DNA of 64,000 nt from Opisthorchis felineus (Eukaryota; Platyhelminthes; Trematoda; Opisthorchiida; Opisthorchiidae). The stretch is from NCBI GenBank assembly GCA_004794785.1, contig SJOL01006479.1, positions 520,243 through 584,242 of the forward strand. Direction: 5' to 3'. The position numbers were made by a program, and so were the translations under genes. Numbering within the stretch: position 1 is the first letter of the stretch; every line of letters starts with the position of its first letter. The notes under the pieces are model-generated. The model was not told the DNA's origin. It was given only the letters and a program-made list of their open reading frames with translations, and did no database searches. Of the stretch, positions 33,700 through 45,870 are shown piece after piece.

Positions 33700-33991
33700 C
33701 CAGCGGCACACGGCTTTGACTGGAGGGTGCACCTCCCATATTCACACAGCGAAGTGCAGACTGCAAGACAGCAGGAGGGGTAGAGAGAGCAGAACCGTCA
33801 GAAAAGCCAAGGTCTCGAGTTGACCACACATGCTCATCCCATCGAGTCTGGTAGTTGATCGGTGTTGCCTCTCTGGCACTTGCAAATTCAGGTGCGACAG
33901 GCGGGGCAGCAGGGTCCCATTGTTCCCCATGCCCATCATGCCGTTCGTATACCAATTCGGTGGGAGTGCGGACTGCCGAATGATTCATGCC
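33700..33991 (-). CDS. Candidate exon 10a, acidic Pro-rich linker
   Basis: The candidate has 292 nt, enters in phase 0 (acceptor catggcacgattag, poor tract) and leaves after 1 nt (donor gtacgg). The protein includes RTPTELVYERHDGHGEQWD, PAAPPVAPEFASAREATP and INYQTRWDEHVW. A donor at 33745 (gtgaat) would instead give a phase 0 to 0 exon. Codon use and composition resemble the linkers of exons 7 and 32. Confidence 0.4.
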
Positions 33992-35394
33992 CTAATCGTG
34001 CCATGTGAGAAACTCCACCGTGTCGTAGTATGGATGCCATGTCGTGATGTGGTCATTGGGCCCAAGTAGGGTTTTGTGAGAAGAACGGAGATAGCGAACG
34101 AAGATTCTTTTTTGTTATTGTTCCTCTCAGCTAATACATCACAAATTTATATGGTGCCAGAAATCACGTGAGAGGCGTTGCGAAAAATCAGAGGTACATA
34201 CACTTTAGTGAAAGAAAAGAAAAACGAAGGAAAGGGGGTTGAATGAGAGGTACACGGATCAATGGGTAACGGAATCAAGTAACTGACGTCAATGTCAGAC
34301 CAGTTTGAGACCGGATTTTTCGCAGGCCAGCTCAAGTTCAGAGGTCCACAAGTTTCTTTCGGATGCAAAGTTTTGGGTCCGACAATCAAATTCCAATCGC
34401 CTCTGCGATCGACAGTAGTCTGGATCGTACCAGCCATGGTCGGATCAGAGGTATCCGGTACATGAAGGTATACGAAGGTATATGAAGGTGTGCTCATTTT
34501 CGATGATATGACTGTTTTGGGCCCAATGTGATGCAAACACACTTGAGCCCGGTTTCCTCCAACTACCACTCAGAGACACGGGATTGTGTTCTCGCATTTT
34601 GTAAGACAAAAGCCTTGTCGTACGACCAACGTTTGACGCTCGGCAGGAGCATACACAAAAGCTAGTGGTAGAACGTGACAATTTGTCCTTCAAACGGAAC
34701 CTGATAGTGGGGCTGGAATTGAAGCTCAAGCTCAGATTAGCGTTCATGAATGTTGCATCACCGGAGTTTCTAATCCTTCTGGTAACTAGTTCAGCAACCG
34801 AGTCACCTTTGAATTGAAGCCTCATGTAGGCGGGCTTCTTCCCAAATGAACATTGTTTGGGTTTGGGCTTCACAGATTGCGTAGTCTTGAGTACGAACCG
34901 TTAAGGATATTCGTTCTGCGGAAGTAAGTGAGACCCGGCTGCCAGCAGAAAATCCAAAAGCCCTCGTTGGCACCATCACCAGCATCTCGGTAGCCGAAGT
35001 GCAACTGCCACACCGTCCCATGATGACGAGATGGGATTTACTTACCATGTGTCGTTTACGAAGTCATCCAGCATAAATACCTATTTAGAGGACGAGAATT
35101 AGCACTCTCCGAATGTCTCACACTAGATAAAAACAGATAACTACTGGGACTTGGGTCTAAAAGGTTTCCTGTGGCTAACCGAGAAAACTAAAGCAACCCA
35201 TTTGTTTTTCCAGCAAAACACATCAATGAGACGCCTAGATGAGAATTGCCCACTCAGAAGCAAAGAGTAAGATGAGTGGAAAGGTTGAGATGGTAGTTCA
35301 TGCAGAGGCCTACATCGTCCGGTCACTACGTTGTCACTCATTCTGGAGGGGCATGCAAGTGAGGAAGGCTTAGGACAAACAAAGGGTAACTTAC

Positions 35395-35477
35395 AAATGG
35401 GGGCACGGATATTTCCGTAACCGGCACAGCCAGGTGTTCTCGACCGCCGTCAATCACACTGGGCTCCGTTTGTACAC
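35395..35477 (-). CDS. Exon 10, linker starting with VQTE motif
   Basis: The exon has 83 nt, entered with 2 nt and leaving in phase 0, acceptor gctcgtgcatttcag and donor gtaagt. With the T from exon 9 it starts C-VQTEPSVIDGG, then REHLAVPVTEISVPPF. The motif sits exactly at the junction, DSCVQTEPS. It is Val/Pro-rich and extended, with no coil. Confidence 0.9.
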
Positions 35478-35791
35478 CTGAAATGCACGAGCAAGGTAGG
35501 CAGTATAATAAAAAACCGATGTACGAAGTACGGGATCAGTGCAACGGTTCGCAGAAAGTTGGACAGGGTGTAAATGTATCCAAAATCTATCAAAGTACCA
35601 ACAATGTGCCTAACGCTGTAGATAGGTTCCGCTATTTAGAGGTCCCCAACAGGGAGCTGAGTCGACAGATCTCACCCTACGACTAACAGATACAACTGGA
35701 CCCATACAGCACATACGCGATTGCGAACATTCTCACATTATGTGTCGAACACACTTATAAGAGTCCACAAGGTGAAGTGGCAGCGACTCAC
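35478..35791 (-). other. Intron 9; nothing recognised
   Basis: A 314-nt spacer with no elements seen. Confidence 0.5.
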
Positions 35792-35882
35792 ATGAATCCA
35801 GTGTGAACGGACGCAGTTGGTCTTGTTCCAGTCGTTCCCTCAAGTTGTGCAATTCCAGTTCAAGTGTGGCGATCTGTGCGTC
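35792..35882 (-). CDS. Exon 9, coiled coil leading into the exon 10 motif
   Basis: The exon has 91 nt, enters in phase 0 and leaves after 1 nt, acceptor cttcattttatcacag and donor gtgagt. The protein is DAQIATLELELHNLRERLEQ then DQLRPFTLDS. The coil plus QT motif (completed in exon 10) has the same order as in the 3' modules, here split by a phase-1 intron. Confidence 0.9.
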
Positions 35883-36232
35883 CTGTGATAAAATGAAGCT
35901 ACATGTGAGGTCGAACGGAGGCGTAGCAAGATTATGCGAAAGTATACAGCCAATATGATAGCAACTTACGTCAGTTATTGCATCAATGATCGATACTAAC
36001 TCAGAAAGGCATCAGGTGAAAAACTGCACTAAGGTGACGTTCTTTCAACAGTTATATACTTGTCCCCTTTTGGAACATGAGTACTGAATGGCGAAAAGAC
36101 TCCAGAGTTAGAAAAACCTTTTAAAAGTTCTATTGCTAATGTCTATTGCTGAGAATGACAGATCGGAAATCGAAGTAAAATGAGGTAATGGACAAATTTC
36201 ATGTGACTGGACACTGTCAGCTAAGAACTCAC
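35883..36232 (-). other. Intron 8; nothing recognised
   Basis: A 350-nt spacer with no elements seen. Confidence 0.5.
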
Positions 36233-36319
36233 TGAGATACGGGTGTGTTCCTTCAGCTGCGTAGAGGCCAGGACTTCTGTAGTGACCAGTTCTGCTTGCA
36301 GCTCCAAACAGCTGGTACA
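36233..36319 (-). CDS. Exon 8, short coiled coil
   Basis: Twenty-nine codons, phase 0 to 0, acceptor ttctcacctttctag and donor gtgagt. The protein is CTSCLELQAELVTTEVLAST then QLKEHTRIS, a helical segment with STQLKE, at most a weak motif. It is continuous with the coil of exon 9. Confidence 0.85.
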
Positions 36320-37883
36320 CTAGAAAGGTGAGAAAACGTAGAAATGTATATCAGTAGTAACACTGCACTTTTAGTTGTGTATAATTGACCGTCCGCCTCA
36401 CCATAGCACTTTCGATGCCATCCAATTACCATCGTTATACTGTTCGCGAATAAACAGACAGGGGCATTCGAGGGCATATATCTGACAAACTGAGAACTTC
36501 TGGTTTGCTACCCGGTTTTTGACAAATACGAGGATATTCGACCAGACAGTAGATTGTGTCAATAGACCACGAATGTATGGACACATTCACGACGGCGAAA
36601 TGTGATGCAAGTACGCCATTAAGCGCGATTCCGGGCAGTCAAAGTTTCAAGGCAAACCTATCTATCTAGGCACCGAAAGGGTGCTACAGCTCAAACATTT
36701 TAGTACCTCGGGCTGAGAGGATCCATTATGTCCTTATGAGCTGATTACTTCATTTTTGGTCGCACCCGAGATTGGTTTCACTGATGCTTCACTGATGCAG
36801 TGAAGCATCAGTGTTCCCATCTGGTGTTGCTATCAGTGGTAATGATGACGAACATAAGTGGCAATACTTGTGCAACAGAAACCACCAGTAAAGTCACCGT
36901 CTCGGTTGAGCTTACCAAACACAGAGGCTAACTTTTGGGAACGACATCAATTAATCTGTAGATTGCAGTTGCTAGTATTTTACACCGACTATCGCCTGCG
37001 TAAGGTTACATCGGCTTTCTGGAAAGTCTCGAATCGCATACTCAAAAGGAAGCGTCGCAAGTTGAACTATCCGACCGGTAGCTCGGGGTTTGCCGACTAT
37101 TAGGTGTTATGGCGCCAATATGTCTTGCTCTAAATTCAACATTGAACAAAGGGCACCATAGTCTGGAATTTCCCCTCTGTACGCAACACTGGTATTACAG
37201 AACGGACTTCAAACGGATTCATTTGGAATGGCTGCGCTTAGTTGACACTAAATGAATGACAACGTAAGCATGCTGTAACAGTGCAGTCTAACTAGCATCC
37301 AAACGTGAAAAAAGGAGTTCAACTATACCTTAGACCTCAAAGATCTCGGATGATGCAAATCAATGACTAAAATAGTAGGTAAACCATAATCTTTTGCCCC
37401 AACGACATCGTCAACCCGGTGCGTAAGTGGATTTCGCCAGAGATTACCATATGATAAAAGCGAATAAGCTATTGAACGAAAAAAGCCAAATGATGGCTAC
37501 CTAACGTGCTAAGTGCGCGAATTGCATGGAAAATGTTTTTTCCTAAACATATCCAGTGTCCTGTTCTTTTAGTTGACGAAGAACACACCCGTTAGAGCGG
37601 AAGAGGAGAAAATTCCCCACTTCAATCATCAAAGCCAAAACGTAATGTGTGCGTTTACACCCGAAGCAAGACGCGTCATTCATTTAGGCAACCTAAGAGA
37701 CCCCTATACAGATAAACACTACCAGCAGGATATTGCAGTGAATTTCTGGCCGATGATTACTTCTGGCCGAGAGAGGGTGCAAGGAGGACCAAGGAAGACA
37801 AGCAGCGGAAGGCTGAGGGGTGTTTATACGATCCGGAAAAACTGGTACAAAAGTGTCTACAACCTATGAAGGATACAACTTAC
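36320..37883 (-). other. Intron 7; SINE scrap only
   Basis: A fragment of the SINE-like tail (taggcaccgaaagggtgct at 36667-36685) is present. A short direct repeat (cactgatgcttcactgatg) lies near 36778-36812. Otherwise nothing. Confidence 0.5.
36666..36696 (+). repeat. Fragment of the SINE-like element tail
   Basis: The segment taggcaccgaaagggtgct and the bases after it match the element tails at 45947-45975 and 55543-55571. Head and body are absent. Confidence 0.7.
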
Positions 37884-38102
37884 CACTGTCGCCACACTGG
37901 TCCGCACAGGCGTTCGGTCTTCTCGATCCGTTTCTTCCTTCACATCATCCTCGGGCTTGACCGAATCCGCCTGTATCTCAAACGAAGATGCCGTCTGGTC
38001 CGGTGAGACAGACCAGTCAAACATTCGCGTAGCACCCGGAGCAGTGGTAGGTAAAAGGCTCCCAGATCCACCTTGTGGCTGATCTGGAGTGACTGCATTA
38101 AC
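37884..38102 (-). CDS. Exon 7, acidic linker with IQAD variant
   Basis: Seventy-three codons, phase 0 to 0, acceptor tatttggcccaccag and donor gtaagt. The protein begins VNAVTPDQPQGGSGSLLPTT, has FDWSVSPDQTASSFEIQADS, then an acidic stretch KPEDDVKEETDREDRTP. FEIQADSV may be a decayed motif. It is a disordered spacer. Confidence 0.9.
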
Positions 38103-40554
38103 CTGGTGGGCCAAATAAACACAAATGTCCAGCGGTGCAATGGTCAAAATAGCTAGATGGCGGGATGCCAGTGATTTTGCTTGTTAAAGTTTCTTTCTAC
38201 TCCAAAACATGTATACAGGATAGAAGGACCGGGTCTTCCAATAAGTGCGAAGAAGGTCAGAATCACCTGGATGTCTTTGGGGGCTCTGAAGTCTGTCACG
38301 CAGCTCCGAGCTGGTTGTGAAGAGACGGCGAACGTACTTACGCATTAGATCAGTGGAGGGCAATAGCTGCATCTCAATGGAAATGGGACCCAGTCGAACT
38401 CAATAACATCAAGGCACCAAACCAACGTTGACAGACGTTGACAAGGAGCCAATACACCCACAGGACTGTTCACATGAATGAACCCGTCACCCCTGTCATA
38501 CAATCAGAAGCAGAAGCACGTTTCGGGTTGACTAGGTCGGGAAAGAAGCCGGAAAGCAACCATTTACTTCACTACGGCCACTATCACCCACTACTGTGGC
38601 TAAACAAGATTAAAACACCTTGACAAATCGTCCAGTGTTCTATCATTCGGGCGGGGCAGCGTTCAAAGTAAATGGGTGATCTGATTCCAAAAAGCTCAGG
38701 TAGTCGAGCACCTTCAACCTTAATTGGATTCATTAGGTGGAGGTACAGGGATCTGACATGTGACCCTATGGTCAAAACCTTCAGGCTGTTACTCTCACAA
38801 TCTGACCATTCATCAGTGCTGGAGCCATGGATTCGTTCAACGTGGCTCCTACGAGAACGCGCTGAAGTTAACACCGTAATAAAACCAAATGGCGACGTCG
38901 TTCATTAAGTTTGTCAATCTTCTATGCCCTTATGAAGTTGGCAGCAATAGCTGAGTTCACTCAAGGCAACAAAACACACCTCACATGTTTGGCACCAATA
39001 TGGCTCACTTATCAAGTTCCAGTCCAAACTGCTAAGAGCTGACTGCGCAATACGACACGCAGTATGTATCCTGTTCTAAGGCTACGATCGATGGCAATTT
39101 AGCCATAAATGACGTAAGTCCAACAGCCCAAACACAGGCCAAAATAAACACAACTACAGCAGGACCAACGATGTAAGATGAGGGCCAAAGCGTCAATCGG
39201 CAGTTGCTTCTGTCTGGCGATAATATTGTCGAAGTATTGAAGTGTTTTCTAGTGTATCCATCTGAAAACCATTGACTACTACCATCGATTACTACAGACG
39301 GGTTAAAAACGTACAATGACTCGACTTACAAGCGGTCCACTCCCTTCTCAGGGGGAATAATCTGTTGTTTAATGTGACTGCAGGGTGGATGAACATATGG
39401 CTGAACAAACTATCTATGGAGAAGCACAGTTATGGTACAAAGCCCTGAGAAATGTTAGTCGTGATAAATGAAACAAACGAACTAGTACATTCATTACAGT
39501 TGCACATCAGACACTTGTACTGGAAGGTGTTTGTTTGCAGAAAAACTCAACGCTCCAGTAATCGTCACGGAAAAGGACCTTCGATATCACACTGACGAAT
39601 CGATAAACGGCGGTTCAAAACAGTATGAGCGATAATCAACAACAACAACATGTCAGTCCATTGAAATAAATCTACTGACAGGAGAATAGGAAATTTCCGC
39701 GTTTACTCCTACCACACCAAACTACTAGATTAAAATCATCGGTGCGCAGGCGAAAATTGAAAATAACCGACAAGCTCAGCTGTAAACTGCACGGTCTCTA
39801 TACATGGACTCAGCGACGCCACCACAAACAAAGTCGCTAGTTAACATCGCGCCGCATGACGCGGACTGCGTGACAAGAATATGGCTGATGCAATATCTTG
39901 TCTAGGCGCAAATTAATCACACTACTGATCAGCCCACCCGCAGCTAATGGCAGTTTTCAAACTCCTATCCTGAAGGTTGGTAGCCCAAATCAAACTGGAG
40001 ATCCGTGATGCGCACTTATGATGACCTCCAACGAAGAAATAGTTATAAAGTGTTTCTCAATATATCATTGAGTTAATTTCACTTTCCGAATATCCTCACT
40101 GAAACTTCAAATTCGCCTCACTAGGAACTAGCAAAAAAGTGCGACCAGTTGTAAAAGCTGCGAACTCAACACTAAAAATGGATAGGATCGTTTTTCGTCA
40201 CCTTTTCATAGCTTATTGCGATGGCACCAGTTCCGTTGTGCTCAGTAGGAGAGAAGCGACTTATCTGAAAGAGCTTTGACCCCATATAAGACCAGGGCTT
40301 ACGATACATCGGTAGTTGTCACCTTCTCAGATATATAATGGTAGTTGTGCCTCTAAGCCACTGCCACTAGTGTTTACCGATCTCATTCGATGACTAATCA
40401 ATCCACCGTGCCTAAAACCACCCAAGCATAGCTGCCGCCACCCAAATCGGCGAAGGAAACTATGGCAACGAAGACGACACCATGAGGAAACCAGGATGAA
40501 CATTCCGGCCTGGAAGTCATTCTAAAACACAGATATGACCAACATGACGCTTAC
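38103..40554 (-). other. Intron 6; nothing supported
   Basis: A 2.45-kb spacer. A minus frame at 39032-39316 includes a hydrophobic stretch (IVGPAVVVFILACVWAVGL) but has no gene context or splice support. A short CAA run lies near 39638-39650. Confidence 0.45.
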
Positions 40555-40609
40555 CTTTTCGGCCAGATCATGTAGCTGTTCCGTTAGTCCCTGATCTGTA
40601 GGTCGAGTG
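40555..40609 (-). CDS. Exon 6, 55-nt mini-exon
   Basis: The exon is entered with 1 nt and leaves in phase 0, with an excellent acceptor (actttctcttttatag) and donor gtaagc. The protein is TRPTDQGLTEQLHDLAEK; with the preceding AC it makes T-T-R-P-T-D. The helical end resembles a coil and the start vaguely resembles a QT site (RPTDQGL). The neighbouring candidate 40731-40800 has the same phases. Confidence 0.75.
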
Positions 40610-43600
40610 CTATAAAAGAGAAAGTTTGTGAAACTGAATGGCGGCAAGAGACACTGAAGAGAGAAGCGACCAGAAAACAAAAAACAGACTTGTTGAAGCA
40701 AAAAACGGCAGAGTGTAGTTGTCCTCTTACCACATCAGGCATAGGAGAAAAGCAAGACACTTCTTCAGAACGGAACGCTACCAAGTAGCGGGTGTCCTCT
40801 CTACAAAGGTCCTTCACTAGTCGGCTTCATATCACTGCCTTATATTTTACAAAGGGCGGTTAACACGCCGGAATGCCGCGTAAGACTTGTACTACCTGGG
40901 TATTTGACTATATTACCCAACTAGATATCGCAGAATGTTTTTCATTAAGCGTACGGAGGAATGCCGGGGGTTGGTGCTCGAGAATGACGCTCCCGAAGAG
41001 GTGCACTACGTAAGACAGATAGCAGACATGATAAAGTGCGCAGATTTTGGCATGATGTATCACACCAGTGAGACATGGTATCTAACCTAAGACATCATGT
41101 GTTCAAGAAGAGTGGGCCGAAAGAGCAGAAAACGGAATGTAAGTATCGCCTTCACAAATTAACTAGTCTGAGGAGAAAAGTGACACACGCGTAGCCATCT
41201 GATCGAACGATGGCATACCAGTGGGTTAATAAAGAATGACAACTAGATCAGTACATTCCAAACGCCTATCAGCCCAGGTTCAACGAAGCAGAATGTATGA
41301 GCAGCAATTCAAGCGGTCAAAATGCAGTGACAACCCCCTGATTAGGAACACGTGCTCTGCAACGGAGTGGATGAAGATAAATAGCGCCCACATGTCAGTT
41401 TAGCTGAATAATTACTTTTACAGGAATGAAAAGAATGTGACGTCTAAAACAAAAACGCCGTCCTGAAGATGCGGGACGATTTTTTATTATGAAAAGACGT
41501 TATTTTGCTATAGATAGGTAGTAACAAATGAAAACATGCTTTGAAGCATACGAAGCCACAAAGACTACAAAGTCTTGTCCGTCAGGTACCTGGTTTGGAT
41601 CTAGGTTCCCTAACAGGCTTGGGAATTCAAATATAATATGAACAGCCTAGTAGCAGTTCGAATGAGGACATCCAGTTGACAGCAACCAGCGTCCATACAC
41701 TGACGGATCTACTATAGCGGATTTTGTCCGTTAGCAGCCCGACTTCCTGTAGCAGTCCATCTCCAGAACGGGTATAAACTGACGGTGAATGTGAAAACTG
41801 TCCCTAAGCAAAATATTGGTTAGGTTGTCCTATTATCTCTTAAGTAGCAGATAGCAGCAAAGCAGATTTATCCACTGTTCCGAGAAGAACAGGTCGGTTT
41901 CATCACAAATGCCCGGTGAATGGTCATCAGAAAAAGAATGAGGTTGCCGGCGCTGATACGTGCTTTATGCTGAGAGAAAAGCAGTCATCAAACTAAACAT
42001 CACTATGGGAGCAGGTCACTGTCGTTCCAATCGTCATCAACCCTGGTTAAAGTTTGACCGCTAGCTCTTCAGGACTGATTCACATTACTCTGCCTCAGAA
42101 GTTTGATTAGCTAGTTCCGTGATCTGAATTTTCCCTCCCTGCTGATCGGTCTCATAGAGTACGAATTTTTTCTTGGACAGTGCTGAAAAACGCACTAATG
42201 TTTATGCAGTCTGTAAAAATACAAGCCAGGAAAACCGGTTCATTACCGAAATTTATTGCATTGTACTTCCTTAAAAACTCATATGTCATAAGTTGATCGA
42301 CCTTCAAGCAAAGAGAGGTGTGGTCGAAGACGCAAAGACAGTGTTGGGGCGTGCACACAGGGACACGCCGCGTAGCTGGAGTCGTTTATCACTGACAGTA
42401 GAGGCGCTGCGTTTAGATGAATCACGTTTGAATGGTAAATTTAGCAATGTCCTGGCGCCCAGACAGATAATAGTGAAAGACTTAACCCAAGTGTCCAAAT
42501 TAAACTTTGAAATGTGCACGCCTAGTAATCGGCTGGCTATGAAATCCAAGAAATTGACAGGACCGCTTGTCTTTATGAAGACAAAACAGTTCAGAAGGGG
42601 AACTGAGGAGGAATAGCAGCAACTTTAAAGACGCGTTTTTGCAATTGACAGTAATGACTCAGCTTTGCTACAAATGAACAACGTCTTCCTACAGAGGTGC
42701 CTTTTGCTTTCGCTTTTGACAGACAAGCCTCCACCAAAGTTACGACAAAACATGACGATTCATACTTCAGTCGCCCAGCTATCCAACTATATCCAAAAAG
42801 TCGACATCTACACCACAAATCGATTGAGTTATCCAAAATCTCGAATCACTATACAGGTCCTTTGAAATTCCTCTATAGTGCACACTTCTACAGCACCACC
42901 CTTTCCAAATTGATCGTCCTGTCAAATTCGCGCGATTCCACTTGTTTGCTGGTTCTGCCATTCTGGTGGCAACGCTTCAGGGGAAACGCTGTCCCTGAGA
43001 GAACTGAAAGACCGACGTTAACGTTTTATTGGTAAAAATTGAAGCATATTGATAAAAGCTAAGTTACGACACTCGCTATAGCGTTCACTCCTCTGGAGCG
43101 ATCTTTATGACCGATCCGGTCAGTTATGGTGATTTTACTGTCGCGCGCATTATAATGTCTCCAAAGGTTGTAATTACAACGCCATGGGGCAGCTCAGGTT
43201 TTCCTAGTGCAGATAAGTACACTTGTCAGGCGAACTACCTGTACAGGCAGTATTAGACAGCACGCATCAATACGAGGATTGCTTGTGACCGTTTTCGAAG
43301 AGAGGGAACGTATCTGTCCATAGAAAGTCCAGAATGGCCAGACTAACGATGTTGACCCGACTGAAAACGTTGTTGAACAACTCTCTAGTCAACCTGTGCG
43401 GACATCGCTCTAAGGGAACCTGAAGTTCCATGTGAAGGTTCAATGTCGAAAAGAACAGGAAGCCGAAATAACTCTGCAATAATTTCGATTGTTTCAAGCC
43501 TGTTCACCCGAGATGGCCGAAAGCGTTTAGTAACGTTTTTTCACTAAAATCCAACATGATAGGAAGCAACTGAGGGTTGAATCCAAATGAACAACGAGCC

Positions 43601-44533
43601 CCTCAAAGCTGAATAGGTCCGTCGATACGGATTTGGCTATCAGGCGTGTTGAGTCAGATTCCTCGAAATCGAGCAAACATTCATAAACGGCATGGATTCA
43701 ATTGTTCGGAAGATTGCATCTCCAGGACATCCGAATGAACGAGAGTGATATGTGGTGATGAGAAACCGTTCAATTCCAACTGTTCAGATATAACTTGGTT
43801 TGGCAACAGCATGATTTGAGAACGCCAATGTCAAAACGAAGAGGGTCTGTTATGACGGGAGAAGCCGTTCATTTATATTCAACGGAATAAGCCAAACTCT
43901 GCTTCACGACACTTGACGATGACGTGTTTTGCTATGAACAACAGGCCGTACGAACGACATGTCAAAATGATGATACTTCAGTTAGTACTGTCTAATAAAG
44001 AAAATCATAATCGCACTCTCAGAATAATATTGTCGTTAGGTTGATCCGCACACATCCATTCATCAGGTCCTCAATCCCATGGACAAATGGAGGACACAAA
44101 TAAAAGAATTGAGAATCTGCAGGACCTAATCAGATGTATGCTAGGACGCTGTGTTTCCATTGGCAAGAGCAAGGAACGTCGAGAAGATAGAACTGGTCCT
44201 GTTAGTGTGAGGTTTTCGTAGAAAGTCCTGAAATGAAATGGATCCTAAACTCGATGACCGTGGTATTCACTGACCCAATCTGAAAATTTTTGTGTGAAGC
44301 TTGACGAAAAAAAAGGAGAGAAAAAGCGGAGGCCAAAATAACGTTTCGCAAACCGCAAGTTGCGGAACAAACTTGATACAGGAAATAAAGGTGCACCACA
44401 GTGCTGAGGCAAAGGGGACACAACACGCTGATGACACCATATGAATATCTGTCGAGATGTTCGCTAATTCGTCACATCAAGATGAAGTGTGAACAACGGG
44501 AACTGAATGAAACACAAGTGCACCCATGCTTAC
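40610..44533 (-). other. Intron 5 (3.9 kb); possible alternative exon
   Basis: Contains the candidate exon 40731-40800. The plus frame 42293-42616 (107 codons) has no splice, promoter or family support. No repeats recognised. Confidence 0.45.
40731..40800 (-). CDS. Candidate alternative to exon 6
   Basis: The candidate has 70 nt, entered with 1 nt and leaving in phase 0, exactly like exon 6. The acceptor is acctttgtag (weak) and the donor gtaaga. The protein would be EDTRYLVAFRSEEVSCFSPM then PDV. Including both this and exon 6 breaks the frame, so if real it must replace exon 6. Confidence 0.3.
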
Positions 44534-44840
44534 GTCGAGTATCCGTCCACCAAACTACGCCGTTGGAGTGCTGCTGCCTCGAACTTCGCCGCGAATTCCC
44601 GTCGCACTGAGTCCAGTTCGAGACGAACTTCTTCTAAATCGTCCAGTAACTTCAAATAGTCCGCCTTTGGCACTGTTTCTGCTGATGCTGAGGTTTCCTC
44701 GCGGCACTTAACTATGGGAGTGACCCAGTCGGACGTGGCTTCCGTGAGCAAAGGAGTCTCAATGTATCGGTTAGAGCCGGTTTCGGAAAGATCCAAGGAT
44801 TTCCTTGGTGTACTCGACAAAGTCGGCGAAGGAGGAACAT
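44534..44840 (-). CDS. Exon 5, Ser/Pro linker then coiled coil
   Basis: The exon has 307 nt, entered with 2 nt and leaving after 2 nt, acceptor ttgctgtccaacag and donor gtaagc. The protein begins VPPSPTLSSTPRKSLDLSET, with SP/TP sites that could be phosphorylated, and passes WVTPIVKCREETSASAETV. It then becomes a strong coil: YLKLLDDLEEVRLELDSVRR, EFAAKFEAAALQRRSLVD. Confidence 0.92.
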
Positions 44841-45310
44841 CTGTTGGACAGCAAAACAAGAAAGGAAGATGGTTAACTGGTGAAAGTTGCTGATTTGGTG
44901 ACACCAAATAGCCGAAAGAATATATCAATAAGCCTAACAGATCGGCCCCTTTTGGATGATACCTGCGTACAAAGGAACCGTAGATAAAGAGGTGAAAGCA
45001 TAAAAAGCACTATTAGGCTTCTCACATGAACTACAACCCATGGAGTAGAATAATATGGCATAAGCACGCACACTTAAAGCTTGAAGTAAAGGTGTGTGGA
45101 GTTAATAGATGGCGGCGAGATGAAAAGAAGTCTGACTTATGGAAAGATCCGCTAGATTTACTGATTTATTCCACCGTACATCATTCATGGCTCAAGTACT
45201 TCACAGCAGATCAATGAATCAAAGCCTGATTCAAACGAAAGCCCAAGTGATGTGGCAGCTGCATACGGGAACAACTAGGCGCAATGCACAAGCATACGCT
45301 GTATGCTCAC
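44841..45310 (-). other. Intron 4; nothing recognised
   Basis: A 470-nt spacer with no elements seen. Confidence 0.5.
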
Positions 45311-45590
45311 CTGGCTGCTCATCTAATACAAAGGTTTTCGTATCATTCTCCGAGGTACCATGTGCATCATCGGAAAAAACAACAACGTCATCGGAGCTTT
45401 TCTTGGGAGGGCTGTCCATTGAAACAGGTATCGCCTCGGAATGCTGGACCGGGGGACAACCAGGCCTGGGAGGCGTGTCATCGATTGGTTGACCGGCGTC
45501 TTCGTTATCACCATCGTCCTCGTCCAAAGAATCAAACTCATCAAAGGACATTCCAGTCAGAGTTGCGTAACTTTTGGTTCGCTCCGCATT
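45311..45590 (-). CDS. Exon 4, highly acidic linker
   Basis: The exon has 280 nt, enters in phase 0 and leaves after 1 nt, acceptor tttccatcctttcaatag and donor gtgagc. The protein begins NAERTKSYATLTGMSFDEFD, then SLDEDDGDNEDAGQPIDDTP and PPKKSSDDVVVFSDDAHGTS. This is an intrinsically disordered, Asp/Glu-rich region between the N-terminal coil (exons 1-3) and the coil of exon 5. Confidence 0.92.
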
Positions 45591-45800
45591 CTATTGAAAG
45601 GATGGAAATATTAGGGGAACCACAGACCTACTAGTAATTCAACGTTGAGTAGTTTCAAACCAGTGCAGTTACAATGAGAAACGTCCTGTAAGTCAGGTGG
45701 AGGAACAAAAGAGTGCGCATGCAGAAAGAGAAATGGGTGCTTTCTGCCATGTAACGTTTTGAAAATCATTAGTTTGAACACAGTTCTATTCGAGTAGCTC

Positions 45801-45870
45801 GAGATAGCTCAGTGGTTAAGGTGCCGGCTTACTGACCGGAGGGTCCGTGGTTCGAACCCAACCTCAGTAC
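45801..45870 (+). other. tRNA-like SINE head with pol III boxes
   Basis: Box A-like tagctcagtgg (45805-45815) and box B ggttcgaaccc (45849-45859), about 34 nt apart, as in tRNA genes. The region does not fold into an obvious full cloverleaf, so it is a tRNA-derived promoter and not a working tRNA gene. Confidence 0.75.

Larger units (their letters stand above)
30789..35394 (-). other. Intron 10 (4.6 kb) with candidate exons
   Basis: Contains two candidate exons (33403-33614 and 33700-33991). It also holds the longest open frame of the window (32223-32909, minus, 228 codons), which has no recognisable domain and no phase-compatible splice sites. No repeats were identified. Confidence 0.45.

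Noticed and set aside
34147..34915. Minus frames with AQTQTMF and TIQTTVD, looking like further QT sites
   Set aside because: The splice sites available give phases (2 nt in, 2 nt out) that cannot join exons 10 and 11, and the outer boundaries are weak.
35046..35080. 35-nt possible micro-exon (VFMLDDFVNDT) with a good gtaagt donor
   Set aside because: Leaves after 2 nt with no matching partner; exon 10 ends and exon 11 starts in phase 0.
39032..39316. Minus frame with a hydrophobic, membrane-like stretch
   Set aside because: No signal peptide, splice support or neighbours; likely chance.
42293..42616. Plus frame of 107 codons
   Set aside because: No domain, splice or promoter evidence; overlaps an equally long antisense frame.
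45801..45870. Functional tRNA gene
   Set aside because: Box A and box B are present but the acceptor and anticodon stems do not pair and the region heads a repeated element.
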